Source: Mesonia mobilis DSM 19841 (GTDB lineage: Bacteria > Bacteroidota > Bacteroidia > Flavobacteriales > Flavobacteriaceae). From it: a DNA stretch of 64,000 bases. The notes beneath the pieces were generated by a model. The model did no database searches. It had not been told where the DNA came from and saw only the letters and a program-made list of their open reading frames with translations. Numbering within the stretch: position 1 is the stretch's first letter; the number at the start of each line of letters is the position of its first letter. The stretch covers positions 62,001 through 126,000 of the forward strand of contig NZ_AUHX01000001.1 in assembly GCF_000423405.1 (NCBI RefSeq), given 5' to 3'. Position numbers and translations under genes: made by a program. Below, one piece after another: positions 42,567 to 50,741 of the stretch.

Positions 42567-43523
42567 CTATTGATTTAAGGTTTTGCTAACTTTATAACGT
42601 TCGGTTTTGTGTTGTGAGCGCAAAATAAGTTCAGCAATAAAACCTGCTAAAAATAGCAAAGTACCTAAAACCATGACGGTTAACGCAATATAAAACCAAG
42701 GATTTTGTGTGACCAAAATATCGGGAACGTGATTGTAGAGGTGGTATAATTTTGAAACACCAATGTAAAGCGCCGATAGAAAACCGACAAAAAACATTAA
42801 AATACCCAAACCACCGAAAAGATGCATGGGGTTTTTACCGAATTTTGATAAAAACCAAATAGTAATTAAATCGAGTAAACCGTGCAAGAAACGTTCTGAA
42901 CCAAATTTAGTTTCGCCATATTTTCTAGCTTGGTGTTTTACTTCTTTTTCGGCAATGCGATGAAATCCTGCATTTTTTGCGAGTAGCGGAATGTAACGAT
43001 GCATTTCACCATACACTTCAACTTGTTTAATAACATCTTTGTGGTAAGCTTTGAGCCCGCAATTAAAATCGTGCAATTGTAATCCGGAAACTTTGCGTGC
43101 TGCCAAATTGAACAATTTAGAAGGTAGATTTTTAGTGATGACGTTGTCGTAGCGTTTACGCTTCCACCCGGAAACCAGATCGAAATTTTCTTTCTGAATA
43201 AGATTATATAAATCCGGAATTTCTTCCGGATTATCTTGTAAATCTGCATCCATCGTAATAACTACTTCACCTTTTGCCGCTAAAAAGCCGGCGTGTAAAG
43301 CTTGAGACTTACCGTAATTCTTTTTGAAATGAATGGCTTTTACTGCAGGATTCGTTTCAGAAAGTTGCTTAATAATTTTCCAGCTATGATCGGTACTTCC
43401 ATCGTCGATGAAAATAATTTCATAGCTATATTTATTGGCTTGCATTACTTCGATGATCCAATTGTAAAGCTCCGGTAAAGATTTTTCTTCGTTAAGAAGT
43501 GGGATAACGATGGATAGTTGCAT
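42567..43523 (-). CDS. Membrane-bound glycosyltransferase family 2 (polyprenyl-phosphate type)
   Basis: A 318-residue GT2 enzyme. The catalytic domain has LSIVIPLLNEEKSLPELYNW at the start, FIDDGSTDHSWKII near 40, VITMDADLQDNPEEIPDLYN near 90 and FNCGLKAYHKDVI. Two membrane helices follow near 233-258 and 272-300. This is the architecture of dolichol/undecaprenyl-phosphate sugar transferases (DPM1/GtrB/ArnC-like), which load a sugar on the lipid carrier. Acceptor and donor are not predictable. It lies 2 nt after the DUF4199 gene and before the phosphohexomutase, supporting a role in envelope glycan synthesis. Confidence 0.9.
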   Translation of the reverse strand: MQLSIVIPLLNEEKSLPELYNWIIEVMQANKYSYEIIFIDDGSTDHSWKIIKQLSETNPAVKAIHFKKNYGKSQALHAGFLAAKGEVVITMDADLQDNPEEIPDLYNLIQKENFDLVSGWKRKRYDNVITKNLPSKLFNLAARKVSGLQLHDFNCGLKAYHKDVIKQVEVYGEMHRYIPLLAKNAGFHRIAEKEVKHQARKYGETKFGSERFLHGLLDLITIWFLSKFGKNPMHLFGGLGILMFFVGFLSALYIGVSKLYHLYNHVPDILVTQNPWFYIALTVMVLGTLLFLAGFIAELILRSQHKTERYKVSKTLNQ

Positions 43524-43525
43524 AA

Positions 43526-44062
43526 TTAGGCAGCTGTTGTGTCTTTTTCTCTAAAAATTAAGGCTAGTAAAAGTCCGATAACGCTATAAAAAATTAAGGT
43601 AATCGCTAAGCCCATTATTTGATTTGATAGTGAAAATTGATTTTCAGATTCCATTTTAGCGATAGCTTTATCAATTTCAGACTCAGGAGCGCCAAAACCT
43701 TCCATCATATTTCTCGACATTCTAATGGTTTCATCTAAAACATATTGAGCAGCATCTGGATCTATAAAATTAAAAAGTAAATAACTGCTTAACGTGTAAA
43801 TACTAAGACCAATTACAATGATAATAAAGTATGAGGTAAACGAATATTTATAAGTGAAAGTTCCGTTGAATGCTTTTTTACATTTACTCATTCCTACAAG
43901 AGCGATGACGATGATGAGAAAAAATTCAACAAGTTTTAACCACCATTTAGTAATTAATTCTAGATTAAAGGTATAAATCAAGATAAAAAATAAGACTAAA
44001 ATTATACCTAAAGTAAGTCCGTAAGTACTTGCGGTCGATTTGAAAGAAGGAGAATTTTGCAT
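43526..44062 (-). CDS. DUF4199 domain-containing membrane protein
   Basis: A 178-residue protein with four predicted membrane helices: GLTLGIILVLFFILIYTFNL, FLIIVIALVGMSKCKKAF, YFIIIVIGLSIYTLSSYLLF and IMGLAITLIFYSVIGLLLAL. A charged loop (ETIRMSRNMMEGFGAPESEI) lies between the last two. This is the DUF4199 pattern, found almost only in Bacteroidota and without known function. It opens the minus-strand operon that continues with a GT2 enzyme 2 nt downstream, so a supporting role in envelope glycosylation is possible. Confidence 0.85.
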   Translation of the reverse strand: MQNSPSFKSTASTYGLTLGIILVLFFILIYTFNLELITKWWLKLVEFFLIIVIALVGMSKCKKAFNGTFTYKYSFTSYFIIIVIGLSIYTLSSYLLFNFIDPDAAQYVLDETIRMSRNMMEGFGAPESEIDKAIAKMESENQFSLSNQIMGLAITLIFYSVIGLLLALIFREKDTTAA

Positions 44063-44166
44063 AATTTTGAAAGATTGAAGTTTGGCTAGTTAGTACACAA
44101 ATATAGAAAAAGGTTACATTGCGAATAAAAAAACTTTTATTATTGTAAAAATTATTGGTAGAAGTG

Positions 44167-44196
44167 TTGTGAGAAAAGATATTTTGTATAAATTTG
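44167..44196 (+). promoter_or_regulatory. Flavobacterial promoter of rpmE2 (TTG-N19-TAAATTTG)
   Basis: TTG at 44167-44169, a 19-nt spacer, and TAAATTTG at 44189-44196: a full match to the described Flavobacterium -33/-7 consensus. It lies 36 nt upstream of the start codon and is the best complete promoter in the window. Confidence 0.8.
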
Positions 44197-44231
44197 CACT
44201 TCGAAAATTATAAGGTTTAAAGCTAAAGAAG

Positions 44232-44486
44232 ATGAAACAAGGAATCCATCCAGAAAATTATAGACTAGTAGCTTTTAAAGATATGTCTAACGATGAGATC
44301 TTTATTACTAAGTCAACGGTTAATACAAAAGAAACTATTGATGTTGAAGGAACAGAGTATCCATTAGTAAAATTGGAGATTTCTAGAACTTCTCATCCTT
44401 TTTACACAGGTAAGACAAAACTTATCGATTCAGCTGGTCGTATTGACAAGTTTAAGAATAAATACGCGAAGTTTAAGAAGAACTAG
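44232..44486 (+). CDS. rpmE2: 50S ribosomal protein L31, type B
   Basis: An 84-residue L31 protein: [20 protein letters not shown], then [31 protein letters not shown] and a basic end ([13 protein letters not shown]). No cysteines are present, so this is the zinc-free (C-minus, type B) form that in many bacteria replaces the zinc form under zinc limitation. In Bacteroidota it is often the only L31 and has this length. It has a complete consensus promoter and its own terminator. No Zur site was recognised upstream. Confidence 0.96.
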   Translation: MKQGIHPENYRLVAFKDMSNDEIFITKSTVNTKETIDVEGTEYPLVKLEISRTSHPFYTGKTKLIDSAGRIDKFKNKYAKFKKN

Positions 44487-44511
44487 TTTCTTAACTTTTC
44501 AAGATATAGTG

Positions 44512-44543
44512 AAACCTTTAGATTTATTTCTAAGGGTTTTTTT
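44512..44543 (+). terminator. Terminator of rpmE2
   Basis: Arms AAACCTTTAGA (44512-44522) and TCTAAGGGTTT (44529-44539) with one G-U pair, followed by a T tract to 44543. Confidence 0.9.
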
Positions 44544-44785
44544 GTGTCTAATTTTGTATAGGCTTAGGAAATAATTGTTTTTAAAATTTAATGAAAGATT
44601 TATATAATAAAGTCAATATATTCATTTTTATTTCAGAATTAGAGTATTGTTATACATCATACCTTTGTTTGTATTAATGATTGTTAGCCAGACTTATTTC
44701 ATTTATTTGAATAGAATTATAGAATTATTACTATGTATGTAGAAAGTTATTTATTTATAATAACTAAGAAAATATATTAGAATAA

Positions 44786-44812
44786 AAAAACCTGCTTATT
44801 GAGCAGGTTTTT
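44786..44812 (-). terminator. Terminator of the secreted metzincin gene
   Basis: Arms AAAAACCTGCT (44786-44796) and AGCAGGTTTTT (44802-44812), 5-nt loop, 31 nt downstream of the protease stop codon on the minus strand. Confidence 0.9.
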
Positions 44813-44843
44813 AAGCTTTAAAGCTTTGTTGCTTTCGGTAAGC

Positions 44844-47000
44844 TTATTCCTTGATAATTTTGAATGTTTGTGTAGCTCCATTCACATTTACTTTTACAAA
44901 ATATGCTCCGGTAGTTAAGTTTTGAACGTTGACCTGAGTTTGAGTCTGTTTGATATTTTGGTTTTCAAACACTCTTCTTCCAGCTAGATCGTAAACCGTT
45001 ATGCTAGAAATCAATTCTTCCGAAGAAATATTGAAATAAGAGTTAGCCGGGTTAGGATAAAGTTTTATCGAGCTTTTGGTGAAGTTATCTGCAGATAGGC
45101 TACTGTTACAAGTAATTTCTGCTTCCCAACCGCTTTCAGTTACAGATCTATCTGAAGCGAATCTTATGGTAATCGCTCCGTCAGGGTTTGTAGCAGTATA
45201 AGGAGGGAGTGTTAAGTTACCAGATAGATTTTCAGCATTAGGGAAAATTGGAGCGTTGATTGAAGTTCCATCATAAATTGTCATAAAATCGTAATCATAT
45301 TCGGTATCAAAACTATTAAAAGTAAGTGTTAAGTAGTCTCCGTTATTTTGAGGATAGAATGTTTTAATAAGATACTCATCATTTCCATAGTTAGAGGTTT
45401 TACCTGTATCAGTAAATTTTTCATTACCACAGTAATCCCAGTCACTTAAGTAGATATATTTTTTGTAACTACTTATTTCATTAGCTGAACATAAACTAGC
45501 AACATATATATCGTAGTATTGGTTTGGTATAAGATTATTTAGGCTTACAGTAGAATTGTTAGTTATTATGGTATTATTGATTGTAAAATTACCATTATGC
45601 TCAATAACTCCGTATGACCATTCTGTTGAATAATTATCAATTATATTTAAATCTGTACTACTGATGCTTGAATTGCTGAAGGTAACATTTTCTATGTAAC
45701 TCAAACACGCATTTGCACAAGATGCATTTAAACAACTTTTGCTATCAATATTATTTCTAATAAGTTGGCCAGGTTGAGGGCCAAAACCATTAGCTAAATT
45801 AACACCTACGCTAGTTAAGTGGCAGTAGCTCATAATTGTACCACCATTAGAAGGAGTAGGTCCATTACATCCTTCGCTATATCCGGCATTTGGACCACAA
45901 CCATCAATAGCAGTATTATTACCGTTCCATACACAAGCGTGAGTATGCTCTGAACCGAACGAATGACCAAGTTCATGGGTCGATGCACCAACCGACCAGG
46001 AGTAAATAGGTATTTGGTTATAATATTGATTTACAGCAGAATATGCATAATTATTATTTGTGCATAGTGTATTTAAGTAAGCTACACTTGTTGTAGATGG
46101 CTGGTTAACAAGATGAGCAAGATCTCCGTTAAAATTAGAGGTACTACTTGCGAAGTATGCTAAATTATTTGAATAATCGTAGATGTAGGGATCTGGTTGG
46201 GTCCAAATCATAACTTCGCTTAAAGAAATATTTATACCGTCATTAGCATAAAGCGTTGCAATATTATTATGGAGTGCAGATACCCAGTTTATAGTTTGAG
46301 CGTAATCAGAATTATTCTGTAAATACGGTTCGTGGCCTACTTCATAATAAATTTTAACGCACTTTGACGTAGATGATAAATTGGTGTCAAAATTTTGATC
46401 TGTGTTCTCTGTTACATTTTTTTCTATTACATCCAATCCACAATCAAAAGGATTTGTTCCGGTTAGGTCGTGTTCTGCGAAAGCTATGTAATCTTCACTG
46501 TTTTTAAGTTTTCCGATATTAATGTTACCTAACTCTAATGTAGAAGCAATTCCATAAACACTATTATTAAAAAATGAAAAAGACGCAATAGACTTTTGAG
46601 CATTTTTAACGATACCTCTATAAAATACACCTTCTTTATAATCTAGTTTATTCTTATTATGATCGTAAGCATCAAAATCTTTATCTAATGCATTTTTACG
46701 ATATAATTCGACTTCAATAATATTACCTTTAAATGGGATAGATAAGCTAATTAAAAGAGGTTTTTCTTGATAGATGTTTTGAATTACATTTTTATTCAAG
46801 TTGAAAAGTGATGCTTCTCTAACAGACCTTTCTAGTTCTTCATCTAGCTTTTTTTCTGAATTTGAAAATATATCATACGCCTTAAATGTATAACCGTTTT
46901 TATGATATTTCTCAATATCCTTCTTGATAAATTGAGATTCTTTTTGGGAAAACCCTATGCTAATTGTGAGCAACAATAGCGATTGTATTAACCTTTTCAT
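44844..47000 (-). CDS. Secreted metzincin metalloprotease with CUB-like and type IX sorting domains
   Basis: A 718-residue exported protease. After the signal peptide ([19 protein letters not shown]) comes a propeptide-like region to about 200. The reprolysin-like catalytic domain has the zinc motif [11 protein letters not shown] (His342, Glu343, His346, His352) and a Met-turn GTIMSYCH at Met390. A fibronectin-like stretch (about 435-520) follows, then a CUB-like domain (about 525-632; [20 protein letters not shown]). The T9SS C-terminal domain begins at about 640 ([30 protein letters not shown]). It should degrade proteins outside the cell. It has a terminator of its own and is transcribed alone. 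Confidence 0.93.
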   Translation of the reverse strand: MKRLIQSLLLLTISIGFSQKESQFIKKDIEKYHKNGYTFKAYDIFSNSEKKLDEELERSVREASLFNLNKNVIQNIYQEKPLLISLSIPFKGNIIEVELYRKNALDKDFDAYDHNKNKLDYKEGVFYRGIVKNAQKSIASFSFFNNSVYGIASTLELGNINIGKLKNSEDYIAFAEHDLTGTNPFDCGLDVIEKNVTENTDQNFDTNLSSTSKCVKIYYEVGHEPYLQNNSDYAQTINWVSALHNNIATLYANDGINISLSEVMIWTQPDPYIYDYSNNLAYFASSTSNFNGDLAHLVNQPSTTSVAYLNTLCTNNNYAYSAVNQYYNQIPIYSWSVGASTHELGHSFGSEHTHACVWNGNNTAIDGCGPNAGYSEGCNGPTPSNGGTIMSYCHLTSVGVNLANGFGPQPGQLIRNNIDSKSCLNASCANACLSYIENVTFSNSSISSTDLNIIDNYSTEWSYGVIEHNGNFTINNTIITNNSTVSLNNLIPNQYYDIYVASLCSANEISSYKKYIYLSDWDYCGNEKFTDTGKTSNYGNDEYLIKTFYPQNNGDYLTLTFNSFDTEYDYDFMTIYDGTSINAPIFPNAENLSGNLTLPPYTATNPDGAITIRFASDRSVTESGWEAEITCNSSLSADNFTKSSIKLYPNPANSYFNISSEELISSITVYDLAGRRVFENQNIKQTQTQVNVQNLTTGAYFVKVNVNGATQTFKIIKE

Positions 47001-47151
47001 AGAGAAACTTTAAATGAGTTGCAAATATATCAAAATAACAATAATCTAAAAGTAATGTTAAAATAGATTTATCATAGTTCAAATTTCTAATTAATTCTGA
47101 AAATTTATACGATAAAATCATTTCCAAGGTTTTAAAATAACAAAACTCACC

Positions 47152-47601
47152 ATGAAAAAACTACTTTATATCTCACTTACCACTATATTATTGGTAGCTT
47201 GTAAAAACGAAAAAACATCAAATAACGATACAGCTCCAGAAGCATCAAAAGTTGAAACAAAAAAAACGCCGCTTCAAGAAAGTATGGCTAGAGGGAAATC
47301 TGTCTACAGCAAAAATTGTGCGCAATGTCACTTAGCGACTGGTAACGGAATCCCAAACTCATATCCGCCGCTTCGAAAATCAGATTGGTTCACTAAGAAA
47401 CGGGAAGAAAGTATTCACGCAGTTAAATACGGATTAAGCGGAGAAATTATCGTAAATGGTAAAACCTACGACAATGTAATGACGCCAATGGGATTATCTG
47501 ACCAAGAAGTTGCCGATGTGTTAAATTACGCGATGAACATGTGGGGCAACAAACAAGAAAAAATGGTATCTTCGGAAGAAGTTTCTCAAGTAGAAAAATA
47601 A
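47152..47601 (+). CDS. Cytochrome c lipoprotein
   Basis: A 149-residue lipoprotein (lipobox LLVAC, Cys17) with one class I cytochrome c domain. The haem attachment motif is NCAQCH (Cys56, Cys59, His60) and the likely axial Met113 lies in VMTPMGLSDQEV. It is probably anchored in the outer leaflet of the inner membrane or in the outer membrane and carries electrons. It is the first gene before the Crp/Fnr regulator (11 nt gap) and the sulfur-handling genes, so it may accept electrons from sulfur compound oxidation, though no sulfite dehydrogenase is encoded here. No clear GTAAC operator was found upstream. Confidence 0.9.
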   Translation: MKKLLYISLTTILLVACKNEKTSNNDTAPEASKVETKKTPLQESMARGKSVYSKNCAQCHLATGNGIPNSYPPLRKSDWFTKKREESIHAVKYGLSGEIIVNGKTYDNVMTPMGLSDQEVADVLNYAMNMWGNKQEKMVSSEEVSQVEK

Positions 47602-47612
47602 ACTCTTTGTGT

Positions 47613-48248
47613 ATGCATTCAGTAGAGCTTCAGCAAAATTACGGCGGTTTATTTCAGCCTGAATTAGTAGAAGAGATCAATAAAGTTGCCATTTTTAAAG
47701 AAGTTAAAGCCGGTGAAGAACTCATTAATGTTGGCGATTACATCAGATCGATGCCGTTAATTTTAACCGGAGCGATTAAGATTCTACGAGAAGATGAAAA
47801 CGGTGACGAGCTCTTACTGTACTTCTTAGAAAAAGGCGATACCTGTGCAATGACCTTAGCTTGCTGTATTGGCAGTAAAAAAAGTGAAATTAAAGCAGTA
47901 GCAGAAACCAATGCCACTTTATTGATGATTCCTGTTCAAAAAATGGAAGAATGGTCTTCTAAATTCAAAAGCTGGCGAAATTTTGTGTTCGATAGTTACC
48001 ATCATCGATTAATGGAAGTTCTTCAATCTATCGATAACATTGCTTTTTCAAAATTAGACGATCGACTTATAAAATACCTTCAGCATAAAAAAAAGCTTTT
48101 TAAAAGTAATCTTATAGAAATTACGCATCAAGAAATTGCACGCGATCTCAATTCATCGCGCGTAGTGATCTCTCGTTTATTAAAAAAATTAGAAAACCAG
48201 CACGCTATCGAATTACATCGAAATTCAATTAAATTATTAGCTGTGTAA
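47613..48248 (+). CDS. Crp/Fnr-family transcriptional regulator of the sulfur island
   Basis: A 211-residue regulator: cyclic-nucleotide-binding-like domain (about 25-125; AGEELINVGDYIRSMPLILT, LLLYFLEKGDTCAMTLACC) and a C-terminal helix-turn-helix (LIEITHQEIARDLNSSRVVI, SRLLKKLE). In the recognition helix SSRVVISRLLKKLE the Ser-Arg of FNR is kept but the Glu that reads TTGAT in FNR is Val, fitting a different half-site. A longer frame from 47541 overlaps the cytochrome gene; ATG 47613 gives the usual family length. Its likely target is GTAAC-N4-GTTAC, present at two promoters of the following genes, and a weaker site overlaps its own stop codon. Confidence 0.92.
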   Translation: MHSVELQQNYGGLFQPELVEEINKVAIFKEVKAGEELINVGDYIRSMPLILTGAIKILREDENGDELLLYFLEKGDTCAMTLACCIGSKKSEIKAVAETNATLLMIPVQKMEEWSSKFKSWRNFVFDSYHHRLMEVLQSIDNIAFSKLDDRLIKYLQHKKKLFKSNLIEITHQEIARDLNSSRVVISRLLKKLENQHAIELHRNSIKLLAV

Positions 48249-48288
48249 CTTTTATCACGCTAGCTAACTTTTCTTTTATCTAGTTTTG
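48245..48288 (+). promoter_or_regulatory. Degenerate Crp/Fnr site and -7 box of the TauE/SafE gene
   Basis: GTAAC-TTTT-ATCAC at 48245-48258, overlapping the regulator's stop codon, and TAGTTTTG (TAnnTTTG) at 48281-48288. The site centre (48251.5) is 36.5 nt from the last base of the -7 box, the same spacing as at the other two operators. One half-site is imperfect. Confidence 0.55.
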
Positions 48289-48312
48289 TTTACAGAATTG
48301 AAAAAATAGCAA

Positions 48313-49119
48313 ATGTTAATTAGCATTTTAGGGTTTATAGCAGCATTAATTATCGGGATCGTTTTAGGGCTTACCGGCGGCGGTGGTTCCATTTTAACTG
48401 TTCCGGTATTTGTATATTTATTAGGGATCGATCCGGTGTTGGCTACCGGTTATTCTTTATTTGTAGTCGGTATTTCCTCGATGTTCGGTGCCATTAAAAA
48501 CCTGCAAAAAGGTTTAGTAAGTTTTGGAACTTCGCTCATTTTTGCCATTCCGGCGGTATTTGCGGTATTTTCAACTAGAAAATTCATTATTCCCGCTATA
48601 CCTGAAGTCATTTTTCAAAATCAATCCATATTATTTACCAAAGACGTTGCTATTATGGTGTTTTTCGCCATATTAATGTTAGCCGCTTCTTTCTCGATGA
48701 TGTTAGATAAAAAGAAGAAAGTTATAGAAACCGGAACAGACAAACCCAAAACAACAAATTATTTCAGCCTGATTTTATTAGGCGTTTTTACCGGAATCGT
48801 CACTGGTTTAGTTGGCGCCGGTGGTGGTTTTATTATTGTCCCAATTTTAATATTTCTGGCAAAACTTCCTATTAAAAAAGCAGCAGCCACTTCTTTATTC
48901 ATCATTGCACTTAATTCGCTAATTGGCTTTTTAGGTGATGCTTTGCAAATCGAGATCGATTGGACTTTTCTGCTTTCTTTTTCAGCATTTGCTATCGTCG
49001 GAATTTTTATAGGGATTTACCTGAATAAATTTATCGATGGTGCTAAACTTAAAAAAGCTTTCGGTTGGTTGGTGTTAGTGATGGGAATCTATATTTTTTA
49101 TAAAGAAATGATGATGTAA
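48313..49119 (+). CDS. TauE/SafE-family sulfite/sulfonate exporter
   Basis: A 268-residue membrane protein with about eight helices and the repeated TauE/SafE signature GIVLGLTGGGGSILTVPVFV (near 16-35) and GIVTGLVGAGGGFIIVPILI (near 160-180). The family moves sulfite, sulfoacetate or other anions out of the cell. Its place after a Crp/Fnr regulator and before a persulfide dioxygenase-rhodanese gene suggests export of sulfite formed during sulfide detoxification. It has a TAnnTTTG box with a weak regulator site upstream and is followed one base later by the methyltransferase gene. Confidence 0.92.
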   Translation: MLISILGFIAALIIGIVLGLTGGGGSILTVPVFVYLLGIDPVLATGYSLFVVGISSMFGAIKNLQKGLVSFGTSLIFAIPAVFAVFSTRKFIIPAIPEVIFQNQSILFTKDVAIMVFFAILMLAASFSMMLDKKKKVIETGTDKPKTTNYFSLILLGVFTGIVTGLVGAGGGFIIVPILIFLAKLPIKKAAATSLFIIALNSLIGFLGDALQIEIDWTFLLSFSAFAIVGIFIGIYLNKFIDGAKLKKAFGWLVLVMGIYIFYKEMMM

Positions 49120-49120
49120 G

Positions 49121-49735
49121 ATGAAAGAATTTTGGAACGAAAAATTTAATACCAAAGAATATATCTACGGAAAATCTCCGAATGTCTATTTAGCTGAAAA
49201 GTTGAAAGAATTACCTTCCGGTAAAATTTTATTCGTTGCCGAAGGCGAGGGGAGAAACGCTGTTTTTGCGGCTAAAAATAATTGGCAAGTTGAAGCTTTC
49301 GATATTAGCAATATAGCAAAAGAAAAAGCACTTGAATATGCTGAAGATTCTAATGTAGGAATTAACTATTCCACACAAGATTTTCTTGAAATTCCTTATA
49401 AGGAAAATTCTTTTGATGCGATAGCCTTAATTTATGCTCACGTTGAAACTACCAAAAGAGCGTCTTATTTCAAAAAGATCGATCGACTTTTAAAAACTGG
49501 CGGATTTTTAATTGCTGAAGGTTTTGGTCAAGATCATCCCAATTATCAAAAGAAATATCCCAACATTGGTGGACCAAAAAACGCTGAGCTTTTATTTTCT
49601 GTGGAAGAATTTAAAGAGTCATTCATCAATTATGATTTCTTAGAACTTCAAGAAGTAGAAACCAGTCTCAATGAAGGTGAAAAGCACGTAGGCAAAGGTT
49701 CTGTAGTAAGAATGTTCGCCAAAAAGAAGCTTTGA
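49121..49735 (+). CDS. Class I SAM-dependent methyltransferase
   Basis: A 204-residue methyltransferase with the SAM-binding motif KILFVAEGEGRNAVFAAKNN (motif I, near 33-52), VEAFDIS (motif II) and FDAIALIYAHVETTKRASYF. The N-terminus FWNEKFNTKEYIYGKSPNVY resembles the TehB/thiopurine methyltransferase-like group that methylates thiols, selenium or tellurium compounds. It starts one base after the TauE/SafE stop, so both are translated from one mRNA. A role in methylating sulfur species is plausible from context but not shown by sequence. Confidence 0.88.
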   Translation: MKEFWNEKFNTKEYIYGKSPNVYLAEKLKELPSGKILFVAEGEGRNAVFAAKNNWQVEAFDISNIAKEKALEYAEDSNVGINYSTQDFLEIPYKENSFDAIALIYAHVETTKRASYFKKIDRLLKTGGFLIAEGFGQDHPNYQKKYPNIGGPKNAELLFSVEEFKESFINYDFLELQEVETSLNEGEKHVGKGSVVRMFAKKKL

Positions 49736-49767
49736 TTTTTAAGTTGAAATCACAAGAAATTTTCAAT

Positions 49768-49781
49768 GTAACACCGGTTAC
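49768..49781. promoter_or_regulatory. Crp/Fnr operator GTAAC-ACCG-GTTAC
   Basis: Perfect 5-bp inverted repeat with a 4-bp centre, the same geometry as FNR sites (TTGAT-N4-ATCAA). Its centre (49774.5) lies 36.5 nt upstream of the last base of the -7 box TATTTTTG at 49804-49811, which puts it near -42 from the expected transcription start, the class II activator position. Confidence 0.75.
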
Positions 49782-49803
49782 TTATAAAAGTGAAGATAAT
49801 GTG

Positions 49804-49811
49804 TATTTTTG
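49804..49811 (+). promoter_or_regulatory. -7 promoter element TATTTTTG of the desaturase/persulfide dioxygenase operon
   Basis: Exact TAnnTTTG match, 18 nt before the ATG at 49830. The -33 position reads TTA rather than TTG, fitting dependence on an activator bound at 49768-49781. Confidence 0.65.
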
Positions 49812-49829
49812 TTACCGATTGATAGCAAA

Positions 49830-50723
49830 ATGTTAGAGAAATATTTAAAAATAATAAGCGATTCGTTTACCGGTTATTTCAACTATTTAGTGAGTGAAAT
49901 AACCAATCCGTCTTGGACAAACTATTTCTACTGGCTCATTGGTTTATCGTTATTGGTTTGGGCGTTAGAAATATTTATTCCTTGGCGAAAAAATCAGCCT
50001 ATTTTTAGAAAAGGCTTTTGGTTAGATAGTTTTTATATTCTGTTTAATTTTTTTCTTTTTTCTTTAGTAGGTTACAATGCGATCTCGAATGTTGGGGTAG
50101 AATTATTTAACGATTTTCTATCGCTCTTCGGTATCAAAAATATAGTTGCGATCGAAGTGCAAAATTTTCCCGTTTGGGCGCAGTTGCTAATTATGTTCAT
50201 GGTGGCAGATTTTATTCAATGGAATGTTCATCGACAATTACACAAACAACCTTGGCTGTGGAAGTTTCATAAAGTACATCATAGCGTAAAACAAATGGGT
50301 TTTGCCGCGCAGTTTCGCTTTCATTTTATGGAAACTATTGTGTATAAAACTGTGCAATATGTTCCGTTGGCGATGATCGGTTTTGGTATCGAGCAATTTT
50401 TTGTCGTGCATATGTTCTCGGTATTTATAGGGCATTTAAATCACGCCAATTTAGGGTGGAGTTACGGTTGGTTAGGTTATATTCTCAACAACCCGAAAAT
50501 GCACATTTGGCATCATTCAAAAGAATTGCCAAAAGACCGACCTTACGGAATGAATTACGGATTAAGTTTAAGTATTTGGGATTATTTGTTCGGAACGGCT
50601 TATATTCCCAAAAACGGAAAAAATATAGAATTAGGCTTTGAAGGAGATGAAGATTTCCCGAAAAGTTTTCAAGAACAGTTGATGTATCCGTTTCAGCATC
50701 AACAAAAAACAACACAGAAGTAA
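49830..50723 (+). CDS. Sterol desaturase / fatty acid hydroxylase family protein
   Basis: A 297-residue membrane di-iron enzyme with about four hydrophobic segments and the eight-histidine pattern of the superfamily: HRQLH, HKVHHSVKQMG, HLNHANLGW and HIWHHSKELP. Members hydroxylate or desaturate lipids. Genes like this often lie in the sulfur island of flavobacteria, but its substrate there is unknown. A reading seven codons longer starts at a TTG that lies inside the -7 promoter box, so ATG 49830 is chosen. The persulfide dioxygenase gene follows after 18 nt, so both share the Crp/Fnr-controlled promoter. Confidence 0.88.
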   Translation: MLEKYLKIISDSFTGYFNYLVSEITNPSWTNYFYWLIGLSLLVWALEIFIPWRKNQPIFRKGFWLDSFYILFNFFLFSLVGYNAISNVGVELFNDFLSLFGIKNIVAIEVQNFPVWAQLLIMFMVADFIQWNVHRQLHKQPWLWKFHKVHHSVKQMGFAAQFRFHFMETIVYKTVQYVPLAMIGFGIEQFFVVHMFSVFIGHLNHANLGWSYGWLGYILNNPKMHIWHHSKELPKDRPYGMNYGLSLSIWDYLFGTAYIPKNGKNIELGFEGDEDFPKSFQEQLMYPFQHQQKTTQK

Positions 50724-50741
50724 AATATAAAATCTTTAGAG

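Larger units (their letters stand above)
44487..44843. other. Intergenic region of 357 bp
   Basis: Contains the rpmE2 terminator (44512-44543) and the terminator of the secreted protease gene (44786-44812). The AT-rich middle part (about 44550-44780) shows no ORF, palindrome or promoter I can support. Confidence 0.6.

Noticed and set aside
43900-44060. Many antisense and out-of-frame ORFs over 60 codons throughout the window (for example within acyl-CoA dehydrogenase, fadN, purL and the nuclease)
   Set aside because: All lie opposite or within clearly coding frames, lack recognisable motifs and reflect codon bias on the other strand.
47041-47150. Possible Crp/Fnr site upstream of the cytochrome c gene (GTAATGTTAA)
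   Set aside because: Does not fit GTAAC-N4-GTTAC and no TAnnTTTG box stands at the right distance.
47541-47612. Longer N-terminus for the Crp/Fnr regulator overlapping the cytochrome c gene
   Set aside because: The extra 24 residues look random and overlap a coding frame; the internal ATG 47613 gives the usual family length.
49811-49815. Extra GTTAC half-site downstream of the desaturase -7 box
   Set aside because: No partner half at a 4-bp spacing; probably chance.
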